Assembly (NCBI GenBank): GCA_026260175.1
Contig: JAKCWW010000703.1
Span: 7,105-71,104, forward strand
Reading direction: 5' to 3'
Length of the DNA: 64,000 nt
Source of the DNA: Reticulitermes lucifugus
Taxonomy: Eukaryota; Arthropoda; Insecta; Blattodea; Rhinotermitidae
The notes under the pieces were generated by a model. The model ran no database searches. It worked only from the letters and a program-made list of their open reading frames with translations, and had not been told where the DNA came from. Both the position numbers and the translations under genes were made by a program. Position 1 is the first letter of the stretch. Every line of letters begins with the position of its first letter. This document shows positions 1-10,993 of the stretch, in pieces.

Positions 1-3000
1 AAAGCGAAATAATGTGTAATGTAACCTAGACAGCAGGCGGTACGAAGGAAAAAGCCGCTCAGATTTTGGAGTCGGTTTCTTGTAACATGTTTGTCGAAGT
101 TAGTGCCAGAAAGGTTGGGTATATAAATGTTCAATATGAAAATAAAAAATACACATTTTATTACGTATGAAAAAATTACGGTATCTTAATTTTTAAGCAA
201 GAGGCATGCACATCTCACTTTCGCATCATACTTGGACATGTGTGTAGTCAAATAAAGTAAGTGCAGTTTGTAAAATTATTTTCTTTCTCAATTTAAATAA
301 TTAAAACAATTATTGTGTGGCCGCCTTAAACTATAGCTCCTATCAGACACTGAAAGACACAAACGTGTTAAGGTATATTTTCATGAATAAAATAAGTAAT
401 ATTCGGGACTTTGACTTGATAAATTTCAGTTTTATTCTTTAGTCCTCATAAGATATTTTAGCCTCAAAAAATGGCACACATTCTCTTAATATAAGAAATG
501 TGTGTGACTCTACATGAGGATAAGAGGAATGTCTTCGTAAGGTAATTCAAATGTCCAAAATATTGTATCAGAATCTCACTTTCTAAAAAAAAAATTTTCC
601 TATTAATAACAAACTGAAAATGTAATTGGAAGTGAATTCTGTAGATTTAATCCTGTAGTTATGGGGTAATAAAACACTGAGGCAACAAATCGCGATACAA
701 ATTCAGGGATAAAACATCTTAAACGCATTCGTATACATTTACTACTGTATCATTTGGCATCGAATCAAAACATAAATAAAAATTAATGGATAAGCACGTA
801 ATCCCTATCACATACTCTAAATTGTCATATAAATATCGAAGAAAAATCCGGAAGTTCTTGTAATTATATCTTCCATATTGATACTTTATAATTCTTTAAC
901 ATTAGCAGCAATGATCCCTTGAAATCCAGCGCGAAATGATTTGTTTCCTATTTTCTTCCTCCAACCAATTTCTTACATTCATATTTTCTTGTTAACATTT
1001 TAATGAAAGATTGCTTTCCATAAAATGAGGGGCATTCGTTGACCATCTGGGAAACTCTTGACTTTTAAGGAAGCACCACTTTTCTTAACGTTCTTTGTTT
1101 GAGATTTCTCATTCCTTACATTTTTCAGAGATGGAGTGTTTTTAGCGATTTTTAAGAAGGGTGGAGATAAAAATATGTTAACGCAATTCAATGTCATTAT
1201 CTTCACAGTGATTTAAGTTAGCCGTCTAAACCTAGTGGCAGTTATGTGTGTCATCTTCTGTAACACGAAGAATCTCTGCATTATGGCACACAGTTTACAA
1301 CTCGCGTGATGTCATAATTGTCGCAATAAGAAAGGAACATTGTCATCAGGAAAACTAATTAGCTGATCTGTGTGCTCTCTATGAGATAGGAATTAGTCTA
1401 TTCATGTTACTTAGATGTAAGTGAATCTTCGAACCTTTGCCACAGTCGTTTGTTTCGAAATTATTAAAATGCACTCATATGTACAAACTCTTCAAATGGC
1501 AGCATTACCCTTCTAAAGATAAGCATAATTTAACTTGTATACCTCGTTAAAATGTAAGACACTGACTCATTACAGAACATTAGAGTGCAACGTGGCCTTT
1601 CTCCTCAGTATGTAGTATCTTTTGTGCAACTCGGAAGGCTTACAAGATAATGGATGAGACAGCGAAGTACTGTAAATTTGGACTAAAGCGGTTCGAGTCT
1701 CACTCATTTCTGTTCCCTCTTCCGTTTCTGAAAAATCCAATGATGATAAATTACTCTAAAGCCGAGTTTTAAATAATACGCCTTAATTTCTGTAAATAAA
1801 AACAACCGTTTCTCTTGGCTGATAGACGTAATATAAGGTTAAAACGTTGATATTACGTGTTTGATATTACGTGTTTACGACAGGACCTTTTCGAAGGGAA
1901 AAGCATTGGTTCCAAATTTTTAACTCATTCTTTGTCACTCCCAACCATAGTTGTGTGACACAAACAAAGAAAACTAATCCTCTTACACACATCTGTTTAG
2001 CAGCTGCTTCTTCCACTGCCAGCATTTCTCACTAGTATTGTGGCATCATTTCCTTTTAAATTTGCTATGACTTTGGCATATAATATGTTATCTTTATTTT
2101 TGGAGGAAAGCAGTGAAAAGTAATTTGTGTAGGGAAAGTAGGCTGCCGATGTGAACTTCCACCAATCATGTATATTCTTTTCCTGACAGAAGCCTAGTAA
2201 TTTTTAGTGACATTTCACAACATAGAAGATGAAACTGAACACATTATGGCATATCCAATATTAGAAGCCTGTTTATAAGAAAACTGTTGCTTAACTATTA
2301 AATTACCATCATTCCTACCCATTATACTTTTGCAGACGGTTAAATCAAATATTAAGCTTCAAAAGAGTGTTTGTGACCAGCATATAAACTTCATGCCGAC
2401 CAAAATAAGTAAACTTCTTCTGCAAATTTTGAATAAATATTTCAAAAACTGCAAAGCAATGACTTTATAAAGATTTTACAGAACCATATTATAGCATTTA
2501 ATAGAACTATGACACACGAATAAACGTACATGTATACACAAACTACAACCCCAACGCATTGCTCTAGTAAACATTTTTGTCCTGCAAATTTGATTTTTTT
2601 TCATAAAAGAATCTACAGGCAAACATCGAAGCAAAATTTTTATTCTGCCTTTCATAAAAATTAAATTGCATGTATAAAGAAAAAGACACAAAGTTATGGA
2701 CTAACGTGCTTTTTCTCGTGCATTTTCACTTGTATTTTCATTTTTAATTCCCATTAAGACCAGATATTTTCCGCGTCAATAAATACAACATGAAGGCGAA
2801 GTAATTTTTTTCTATTCCCTTGTCATTTAATTTAATTTTCTCCATTAATCATAGGGTCTATTCGCAAAATAGAGGAAAGCAGCGCTTGTAGCTGGACAGA
2901 GTGCAAGTTGTTACTGCAGGAGTTTTTATCTACATTCATCTACGTGCAGTTCCAGTATGGAGGCGCAAATTTGTAAACAATTGATGCGTACTATAAAAAT

Positions 3001-3533
3001 TCTAACATCGCTTTATGTATTGTCAAGTAACTAAACGGTTGAAAGTTCTATCAAAAAGAAACTGGTAAATTAAATAAAATTATGTGATTATAGGGGTAAG
3101 AAAACGAGATATTAGCCGTCGAAAAATAATGTTGCATCCTGACTCAACAGTCATAATGGCGTTTTATTGACTGTAGTATTCTATATAAACCTATACATAT
3201 CTATCCTTTGTAATTAATACATTTGCCATAAAACCTCCGAAACTAATAAACCTGACAGTTGTAGAACGTAATTATCTACACTGGGCAGGTAACTGAGAAA
3301 TTATTAGCCTCTAAGAGAGTCAAGATATATTCCGCCTTTTATGAAACCCCCTCTCTAATTTTATTGATCACGAGATCCTGGTACTAGACATTACCTTTGA
3401 CAGAATAATCCTGTCGGCCTTCTCACAAAGCATCGCCTTACGACATCTTAAGATCTATTTTATTATCAACTGCATGTAATATAAAATATTACTTTTATTC
3501 ATTTTCCTCAACCATAATTTTCTATTTTGCACA
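1..3533. other. AT-rich non-coding stretch
   Basis: No reading frame here has coding character, and no RNA gene or well-preserved mobile element was recognised. The longest open frames (about 70 codons) are low-complexity and unsupported by splice or start context. Small local features are a tandem duplication of a 15-base unit containing GATATTACGTG near 1848-1876 and a lone tRNA-like B box near 1691 (listed separately). Most likely intron or intergenic DNA. Confidence 0.6.
1650..1730 (+). repeat. possible tRNA-derived SINE relic
   Basis: GGTTCGAGTCTC near 1691 matches a pol III B box, and AGCGAAGTACTG about 30 bases upstream could be a decayed A box. The body that follows does not align by eye to the SINE groups elsewhere in this window. 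It could be an unrelated old SINE or a chance match. Confidence 0.25.
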
Positions 3534-3539
3534 CTTATG

Positions 3540-3814
3540 GGCCGGGATAGCGTAGTCGGTATAGCGACCCACTACGAGCTGGACGGTCCGGGAATCGAAT
3601 CCCAGTGGTGGCGAGATTTTCGGCACCCGTCCTGACCGGCCCTGAGGCCTACCCAGCATCCTATACAATGGGTACCGGGTCATTACCGGGGGTAAAGCGG
3701 CCGGGGCGTGACGTTGACAATCACCAACATCTAGCGCCGAGGTTAAAGAAATAGTAGAGCTCTACCTCTACTCCCCCTCTGGGCCTTCATGGCCTGTTCT
3801 AGGGTGAACTTTAC
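3540..3814 (+). mobile_element. tRNA-derived SINE, group 1, full-length-looking
   Basis: A GC-rich 275-base block in AT-rich DNA. It opens with a tRNA-like head: A-box-like TAGCGTAGTCGG (3548-3559) and B-box-like GAATCGAATCC (3592-3602). A non-tRNA body follows with the words CCTGACCGGCCCTGAGGCC and CCCCCTCTGGGCCTTCATGG. A short direct repeat CTTATG flanks it (3534-3539 and 3815-3820), consistent with a target-site duplication. The 3' part is found again in reverse at 20711-20822, and diverged relatives lie at 6625 and 31160. It would be transcribed by pol III and moved by a partner LINE; the partner is not identified. It carries no protein. Confidence 0.85.
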
Positions 3815-3820
3815 CTTATG

Positions 3821-6620
3821 TGCTCAATATCTGGCGGCACAAGTAGGCTTATCAGGTTAGGAAAGTTACACTGTATGCAGATTGCCGTGAACTAGTATTT
3901 TCTGAATAAATGCATCTTTGTTAGGTGTTGTTTCGTATACAATTTCTTACTCTACAGAAGATTCAGATTTAGTCTAAAGCGAGGAAGCGAGAACATAGAA
4001 CAAGATTGGCCCTTTGTTTTCATTAATATTGTGGAAGTGTTTTAAAAGCATTGCTTCTTTCTGTATAAAAGGCGGTGTTATAATAGTATACAGACAAAGC
4101 TTTGTCCTTTGACAAAAAGTGTCATGAGCGGTAAGAACGAGAACGACAAGCATTTCCAGCACAACCGTGGTTTATGTTTCACAATATGTGTTAAGATCTG
4201 CTCTTTGTAACCTGTACATATTACGTGCTTCTTTAAATCATTCAAACTCTTTTACAGTAGTGAAAAAGTTTAGCCATTAATGTATGCCGGCAAATACTGC
4301 AAGGGACACAGCACCTCTGTGATCCTAAGAGCCGCTCTGCCAGTCAAGAACTTTTCATACCTGTATTGAACCTGATGGATAATTACCATTTTTACAGTAT
4401 TACTACTATGACTTAGCTGAAAACAGTCCACATCTTCTATAGTTTCTCTTTGAGATAAATTTTCATATCCTCATATGTACGTCTAGGTATCCAAAGTGAC
4501 CTTATCCCTTAAAGTTCTCAGTTAAAAATACGTAACAATTTCGTAAATGCTGGTACTTTGCTATGACAGGTCCTTGGAACTAACCTCATTCCAAAACCGG
4601 AAGAAACTTTTTATGGGCTGCTCGCTGCTTACTTTTCAACAACAAATTATCAGCAGTTTATAGAGGCAGTGCCCTCCACACCGATATAAGGAAAAAAAAT
4701 TTTCGTCTTAGAATGAAAATAAAGTAATAAACTCGGTGTCATTAGATATAGCATTTGAGATACGAGATTATAAATAACTATAGATTTAATTTCGAACCGG
4801 TTATTTAAATTGGTAGGATCAAAAATGGAATGATCTGTTTTCTATAGACGAAGACATCAGTCTGAAAAATTTTGTAAGGAACTAATATAATCAATTTAAT
4901 CCATTAAACCGCGTAATTTTCTTTAGAGTGGATGAGGTTTCCTTAGAATGATTTTATAATTAAGGGGATAGAATCCAAAGTGTAGAAGTAGCGATAAGAA
5001 GTAGAAAGAATGAATATTTGAAGTATGGAAGCTAAGGAAAAAAGTATGAAGGGATATGTTTTTTAACTGATGTAATATAAGAGTCTTTCTTTGAAGTTTA
5101 AATTGGATTCTTTCTGAAATCTATTACCTACGTCCTTCAACGACACGAATTAACGAACGTCTTGACTTACCTTAAATTACGTCGGTACTTTAAAACCTGT
5201 CGAGAATTCAAGTAAAACTTTAACTCTGTAACATATATATATATATATATATATATGTAGGGAAACACATTTTGCACGAATCCGTAGCGCTTCTGGGCAC
5301 CTTATTGCAATCTGCTGTTATATGTTTGGTTCTACACAGGAAAGGGAAAAGGATCAGGATTTTCTCGAAATGTTGAAATTCGTTTCGTACTGAACTGTTT
5401 TAGAAACGTAAATTTTGTATTCCTTAGAATACAAGAATTTCAGAAAAGAAGAACATAATAACGTTAAAGTACATTTACTTGTGTTACATTTTATTTTCTG
5501 TTCTAGTTTTATATAGACAAACGCAAATGAATGGTAAGGTTGATATAATAAGCGATATTTCTGTACGACCAAGATTATTTTTAAGATACTTTGTTTTTCA
5601 TTTCATGTAAGTTTGTATATATGTATATTGGAAATATTTTATTGGGCCATGCGAACATAGTGATTACGCAGGACGTCGTTATATTCGGGAGACCCTGAGT
5701 CAAATTGCGGCTTACGTGTTGCTTTGGTCTTTGTTTTCCTGAATCCCCGCAGGCAAATTCCTTACTCAACCATTCCTATGTTCTGAATATTCTTTGCCGC
5801 ATTATTGGACACTATGTGCTTTATGTTCGTGACAGGACTCTTAATAAATAAATAAATAAATGAGAAATCTATTCTGACTGTTTAGTATATGTAGTGTAGT
5901 ATGTTTATTTAACGACACTTTCAATTTCTAAGTTTATGTAATCTTAGTGTTAGATAAATGAAATATTAGTACGAAACATTGGTGGAATGATAATTACATG
6001 GGAAATAAGAATTATTCGCAGAGAAATCTGTCCCAGAGCGTAATTAGTTTATTACATGTTAGTTAATTTCAAGCAAAGAGTATTAATGAGCTATTATACT
6101 TTTTGCAAAATTATACTCACAGCATGCTTTCTCAAAAACGGTTTGGCACCTCATATTTATTTCCGTTTATAACAACTGTTAAGTATACTTGTGTCTACCT
6201 TATGTTGGTCGTTTACGTCACCAATTTATTCAAACCGATTTCGATGAAACTGACACTACGTTGTGTCGATATAATTTTATTTTGGTTAGTTTGGGCCCCT
6301 TAAATTCTGCCTGCTACTTTATTTACCCCACATATTCTACAACTTTAAAATAAGAACTTTCACTCCTGGTAGCAAACGACACATTTAACAAAGTACTTTA
6401 AAATTGTAGGCCCCTTTGTAGAAAGTACTGCGATTACTGGCTTCGCCACATCTGTCCGTCTGTGGCATTCAACAACTCTCCTCTCACCCGATGGATTTTA
6501 GTGATACTTCATATTGGGGATTGTATAAAATTAGTCCATGTATTGAAATTTTGGCTACAAGCGGATTTGAAATAATAAATTATTTGAAATAATAAATTCC
6601 AATTTTCTTTTTTTGTCTTT
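3821..6620. other. AT-rich non-coding stretch
   Basis: No gene recognised. It contains a TA dinucleotide run at about 5233-5256 and a short AAAT run near 5846-5862. Open frames are short and uncharacteristic. Confidence 0.6.
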
Positions 6621-6624
6621 TAAA

Positions 6625-6832
6625 TCGGAGTAGGCTAGACTATATAACGATTAGACTGCGGACTGGATAAGTGAGAAATCGTGGTTCGAATTCAAGGAAA
6701 GGCAGGCGACTTTTTCCCCAAATTTTTCTGACCGGCTCTGGCGCCGAAACAGTCCCTTTATCCAGTTGGTATCGCGGCCGCTTTTCCCGGGGTAAACCTG
6801 ATCACTAACCTCACCTAGCGCCTAGATTAAAA
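6625..6832 (+). mobile_element. diverged group 1 SINE relic
   Basis: The order of landmarks matches the group 1 SINE at 3540: a B-box-like GGTTCGAATTC near 6682, then CTGACCGGCTCTGGCGCC, then TTTCCCGGGGTAAA, then ATCACTAACCTCACCTAGCGCC. Many substitutions separate the two. It shares the wording CGGCTCTGGCGCC with the relic at 31160, so these two may form an older subfamily. No clear target-site duplication was seen. Confidence 0.7.
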
Positions 6833-8938
6833 ATGTGTGTAAGTATACCTGGATTCCACCATATTTTTCATGGCGTGTTTAAAGTTAACATCAATGCATT
6901 TGCGAGTATCTTTGTTGTCTTGCGTTATCGGTACTGTTTCATAGCCTTAGTTCACATCAGTAAAAGCTCAAATACACATGTAAATTTTATGCAAATGCTT
7001 GATTTTCGAAATTATGTACTTCAAATATAACAGTAATCACGTTGAATATTTTTATCCGATACGTTTATGGACCTATAGATTCAAATGTTGAAATTAGGGT
7101 GTTCTTTACCATTACTTATTCAACCTATTCTTGCTTATTTCACCTGCATAGGGGAATATTATTTCATCCGACTACGAACTCACAAGGAAAATCCCCCTGT
7201 AAAATGCTATTGTCAAAAAACCTTTGCAATGAAATTTTTCTACTTTCTTGTTTTTTTTTCTTCTTCCTCTCTTTCTTGTTCTCTTCCTATTCTTATTGTC
7301 ATACAACTTTTTTACATCTATGCCTTTAAGCTGGAATCTCGTTAAATGTCGACGTGTGTTGTCACGTGTTATACGCAGATAAAATATCCGCATAATTGTA
7401 AGAACCTTATATGTAATGTACACGAAAATCCATCAGAAGGGAAAGAAACCAATATTCCTCTAATCTTTTTTCGTGGAATCTTAAATTCCTTCAATCTTCT
7501 TTCCCGCTGTCAGGCAATCTTCTCTTTGTGTGTCAATAGTGTGCTACAGAGCGTTCCATCACAGTCGCGCATTTCATTCCTTAAAAGTTCGACTGAATTC
7601 AGAGTCAGTTGGATACTTTGTTCTCTGTATGTTTGTGTTGCCGTCTCTCAGACTCCTGACAACTAAGAGAAATAAAAGAGAAAACATAAAGTTTAAAAGG
7701 AATAGAACGAAAAGAAAACTTTTTACGATGGATCAAAGGCAGTGATATACAATTCAAAGAACCCAGTTCCGTTTGAAAACAAACCGATTTATTGGCTTGC
7801 AGAAATCCTGTATGTAATGCAATTTGCCTATTAACTCTTTTAATTTCCTCTCCTTTATTAGAACCCTTGAGTACTCAACAGTCAGAAAAATTGTAAAATT
7901 CTTAGTGGCGCTGGAAATATATAAACGGAAATGTCTGCTGTCTTTCTAGATTTCAATTTTTTTGCATTTGCTCTGTACATTATTTGGTATTATTAATATT
8001 AGATTTGTAACTGAATAAGAATTTTCTTTAGCCGTCTGTTCTGTAATTTTGCAATTCTATACAGTTTCGAACTGAGTTCTGCGGCTGTCAGAAATTAATT
8101 TCACCAATTTCTAGGACTATATTTAACGGCCTTAATGTAAATAACAACAGCCGTCTTTATATGATCTTAATAAAGCTTTTGGTTCCGAAACTTGGAGATT
8201 AAATCACTTAAATTAAATACATTGTTTTTATCTGTAATTTATAAACGTTTATGTTAACCACTTTTATATTTCTTTGAAATGCTGTAATTGCATCGGATTT
8301 TGATTTTCCTTTTTTTGCTTTTTTTCGGCAAACGGCTAAACTTTGAAGATATTTGTTCTTCTTCTAGTACTGTGTTACATTTGAAGGGTTTAGCAATGTG
8401 TATTTTGTGTTTCTTAATTACAATGAAATGATTTTCACAATTTTGAATTCACGATTACCCGTTTCTGTTGCCTGAGATTTTATTCTTTCTATGGTTTTGT
8501 GCAGGCTTCGTTTTACAGAGTGTCACTACCATAATTTTTACGTATATGTAATTTATGTATAGCTGCTTCAGTTTCGTCAGTTAACTTCTGTAGCCTTTGC
8601 ATGTCATTATTTTTAGGGAGAATATTTTAATGTAGACCTCCATTATGAAGTTTCATATTTCCATAAACGTCGGCAGGTTATAAGTGTGATTTAGGTCCTT
8701 TGTTGTCTACGTTACTTTATGTTCGTAAACGTTCATTTAATTCAATTTTGAGTCTATCATTTTCTTCATTTCTTGGTTTAAAATTTTTAATTTGTATCAT
8801 TTCCTATAAACGGCTAGGTTTTGTCCAATTTTATGAGCTTCATAAAGTTGTATACGTAATCACTGCTTATTTTTATACAATATCTTAACCTCATCTTTTA
8901 GTCTAAAATTTATAGCTGCCTTTTTATTTCTTGTGCAG
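6833..8938. other. AT-rich non-coding stretch with pyrimidine tract
   Basis: Several overlapping open frames of 65-106 codons lie at 6833-7745, but they run through a pyrimidine-rich tract (about 7235-7310), overlap on both strands and show no recognisable domain. They are treated as chance. No gene assigned. Confidence 0.55.
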
Positions 8939-9184
8939 GTATTTCACACGAAGTCAAGTGAAGCAACATGCTGTGTTACACGAGATATCTAAAGAAACAA
9001 GATGTGTAAACGAGTTTAAGTTACGAACTCTATATGTCATCGCAGAAAGAAAGAAGAGTCACAAAGATAAAGAAGTCTGTAACACAAGTAGAACACCCAA
9101 CAACATTGACGAAAATTCAAGTACAATAATAAATTATATAATGTCATTATTTTTAGTAAAGAACAGTAATAAAGATTTGGGCAT
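8939..9184 (+). CDS. candidate exon, zinc-finger-like start (weak)
   Basis: A pyrimidine tract ending TTGTGCAG at 8938 resembles a good splice acceptor. It opens a frame beginning YFTRSQVKQHAVLH, which resembles the second half of a C2H2 zinc finger (F, hydrophobic, then H-x3-H), one residue short of the usual spacing. The CxxC half would have to be in an upstream exon, which I did not find. The frame continues through a lysine-rich stretch and ends at a TAA that itself sits inside GTAAGT (9185), a consensus donor. It could therefore be an internal exon, a terminal exon or chance. No gene name can be given. Confidence 0.25.
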
Positions 9185-9370
9185 GTAAGTAACATAATGG
9201 CAGTAAGGCAACTTCCTGGATACAGGTGGGCTGGGCTACGTATTAATTTTTTATGTAAATATGAAATCCTGCTTGCCAAACAAGTACAGGTATTTTTAAA
9301 TATTTGAGTATTCGTTGTTAAAGAATGCTCATGAATAGTTCAAGTTTCCATAATAATTACTGATATGTTG

Positions 9371-9415
9371 TAAAGACACTGAAGATGACTTGCTAGGTTT
9401 AAAACACTTCTGTCT
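9371..9415 (+). repeat. relic of hammerhead-like repeat motif
   Basis: CACTGAAGATGAC, then about ten bases, then a decayed GAAAC-like block (TTTAAAACAC), matches the layout seen better preserved at 9718-9763. The second core block has lost its conserved G. No opposite arm was found. It is probably a fragment of the palindromic element group that clusters just downstream. Confidence 0.35.
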
Positions 9416-9528
9416 TATTGGTATAAAAGGGTAAATGTGTTGTTTTGTTAACTGTTGAAATTCAGATAATCTGTTTAGACTAATAAATACAGTTATGGAA
9501 AATAAAATGGAAAGATTCTACATTTCAA

Positions 9529-9797
9529 TTATTTCCAACCACTGCACAAGAGTAATTTTATGCTCCTTCATGTTTCTGCTACGTATTGCAGCCATCATGA
9601 TGGAACTAATAATATAATAGAAACATAAGCAGCGTATTGTACGTCGTTAAATGGTAATGTACACACACTACCATTTACAGACGTAAAATACGCAGCTCAT
9701 GTCTTTATTATATTATTGGCTCCATGATGATGGCTAAAATACGTAGCCGAAACATGTAGGAGCATAAAAATTACTTTCGTGCAGTGGCTGGAAATAA
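9529..9797. mobile_element. palindromic (foldback) element with hammerhead-like motif in each arm
   Basis: Two arms of about 130 bases are inverted copies of each other and meet near 9662. The outer ends read TTATTTCCAACCACTGCAC on the left and its near complement on the right. On the plus strand at 9718-9763 the right arm carries stem I GCTCC, ATGATGA, T, stem II GGCTA, loop, TAGCC, GAAAC, AT, GTA, stem I GGAGC. That is a hammerhead layout with one core change (first C to A). The left arm carries a more decayed copy on the minus strand. There is no protein. The terminal CCAACCACTGCAC resembles the CCAACAAATGCAC ends of the elements at 10561, 39618 and 62150. It may be a non-autonomous Penelope-like element, or a MITE that captured such a motif. 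Confidence 0.75.
9718..9763 (+). ncRNA. hammerhead-like motif, one core change
   Basis: Plus-strand order: GCTCC, ATGATGA, T, GGCTA, 7-base loop, TAGCC, GAAAC, AT, GTA, GGAGC. Both stem I and stem II have five perfect pairs, better than in the other copies. The first core base is A instead of C, a position needed for catalysis in known hammerheads, so this copy is probably inactive. The strong stems show that the fold is a family property. Confidence 0.4.
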
Positions 9798-9889
9798 GAC
9801 TTGTATTTGTAAGGTAACTGTACGGAATATGTATAACATTAAGTGTGGAAAGATTTTCTGTACACGTGAGATCACATATAATTCTTTAA

Positions 9890-10036
9890 ATTATAGACAG
9901 TTACCAACAAATGCACAAACCATAAATAAAGGCATAAATCAACCTTTTATCATAATTAAAACCCTACACATTATGATAAAAGGTTGATTTATGCCTTTAT
10001 TTATGGTTTGTGCATTTGTTGGTAACTGTCTATAAT
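9890..10036. repeat. perfect 67-base inverted repeat
   Basis: Left arm 9890-9956 and right arm 9970-10036 are exact reverse complements, separated by a 13-base spacer (TAAAACCCTACAC). The arms contain ACCAACAAATGCAC in the same orientation as the ends of the foldback elements at 10561 and 39618, so this may be a shortened member of that group. Having no mismatches implies a recent origin or active homogenisation. An RNA across it would fold into a 67-bp hairpin. Confidence 0.95.
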
Positions 10037-10560
10037 ACAAAAATGCACGGTGAATTAAGACTATAATTCTTTCAAGTTTTGCAATCTTCAATGGTATGAG
10101 TGTTTATTTATGATACATACAAATATAGAATTGAAGATCTACATGACTACTAATCTCTTTTATGAAGATATATATGGAAAGTTTATGAATGTGTGTACAT
10201 TATACTCGTACGAATATGTGTGCACGCTACGCCGTTCTGAATTTCTGATCATTTTTACATATTTAAAAATGTGTTAAAAATCAAGCTCTTTGAAGAATAA
10301 GAGTACAAATTAAACGAATTAATAGTTCTAACGGACAAATAAATATGAATTTCAAAAAATTCTCCCAGTAACGAAAAAAATGTTGTCACTTTCATTTTGT
10401 GTTAAAATGGTTCGTTGTGGCAATATAAATACAGATATAAGAGATTTCCCGTTATATTGCAAAGGGTTTTCCAATAATAACTTTAGAAATTGAAAGCTGA
10501 TACAACTCTATTTCATAAGAAAACAAGTAATATTTTGGTCTGAAATGATAGGCCTATAAC

Positions 10561-10993
10561 TGGGATACGATAGCAAAACTGACAAATGCACGTCAGTGTA
10601 TGAAAGTATATTATACACAACGTATAACTCCTACATGTTAAGGCCACTCATGCGGCCGTCTTCAGGGATACATATATCGAAAAATAACATCCAAGCAAAG
10701 GTGTACACCCTTACTTGGATGGTGTTTACTAAACACATACTATTCGATATCCATCAGAATCAATCACAAATATTTATCTGTACTTTAATCTTTAACAATT
10801 ATTTTAAAATTTAACATTTTATATCTGTGTATTGCTTCCAGAAACGTCTGTAATGTTTCGATATATGTATTCTTTGTAATGCACCTCCCTGAAGATGGCC
10901 GCATTAGTGGCCTTAATATGCAGGAGATATACGGTTTGTATAATATAATTTTCATACACTTAAGTGCATTTGTTGGTTTTGCTACGTATCCAA
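10561..10993. mobile_element. palindromic element, CCAACAAATGCAC group
   Basis: Left arm (10561-10690) and right arm (about 10885-10993) are diverged inverted copies. Shared landmarks are GGATACG...AGCAAAA, GACAAATGCAC/CCAACAAATGCAC, and the block around AAGGCCACTAATGCGGCC. The middle (10690-10885) is AT-rich without an open frame. Each arm holds a hammerhead-like layout: on the plus strand CTGAAGA, T, GGCC, loop, GGCC near 10890-10912; on the minus strand CTGAAGA, C, GGCC, loop, GGCC, with a decayed GAAAC block, near 10668-10625. Both are likely inactive. Open frames crossing the arms are by-products of the palindrome. Confidence 0.8.

Noticed and set aside
3540-3615. Possible tRNA gene
   Set aside because: It has A and B boxes but no cloverleaf I could complete, and the downstream body and target-site duplication show it is a SINE head.
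7042-7666. Overlapping 83-106-codon frames on both strands
   Set aside because: Pyrimidine-rich low-complexity DNA, no domain, and mutually overlapping frames.
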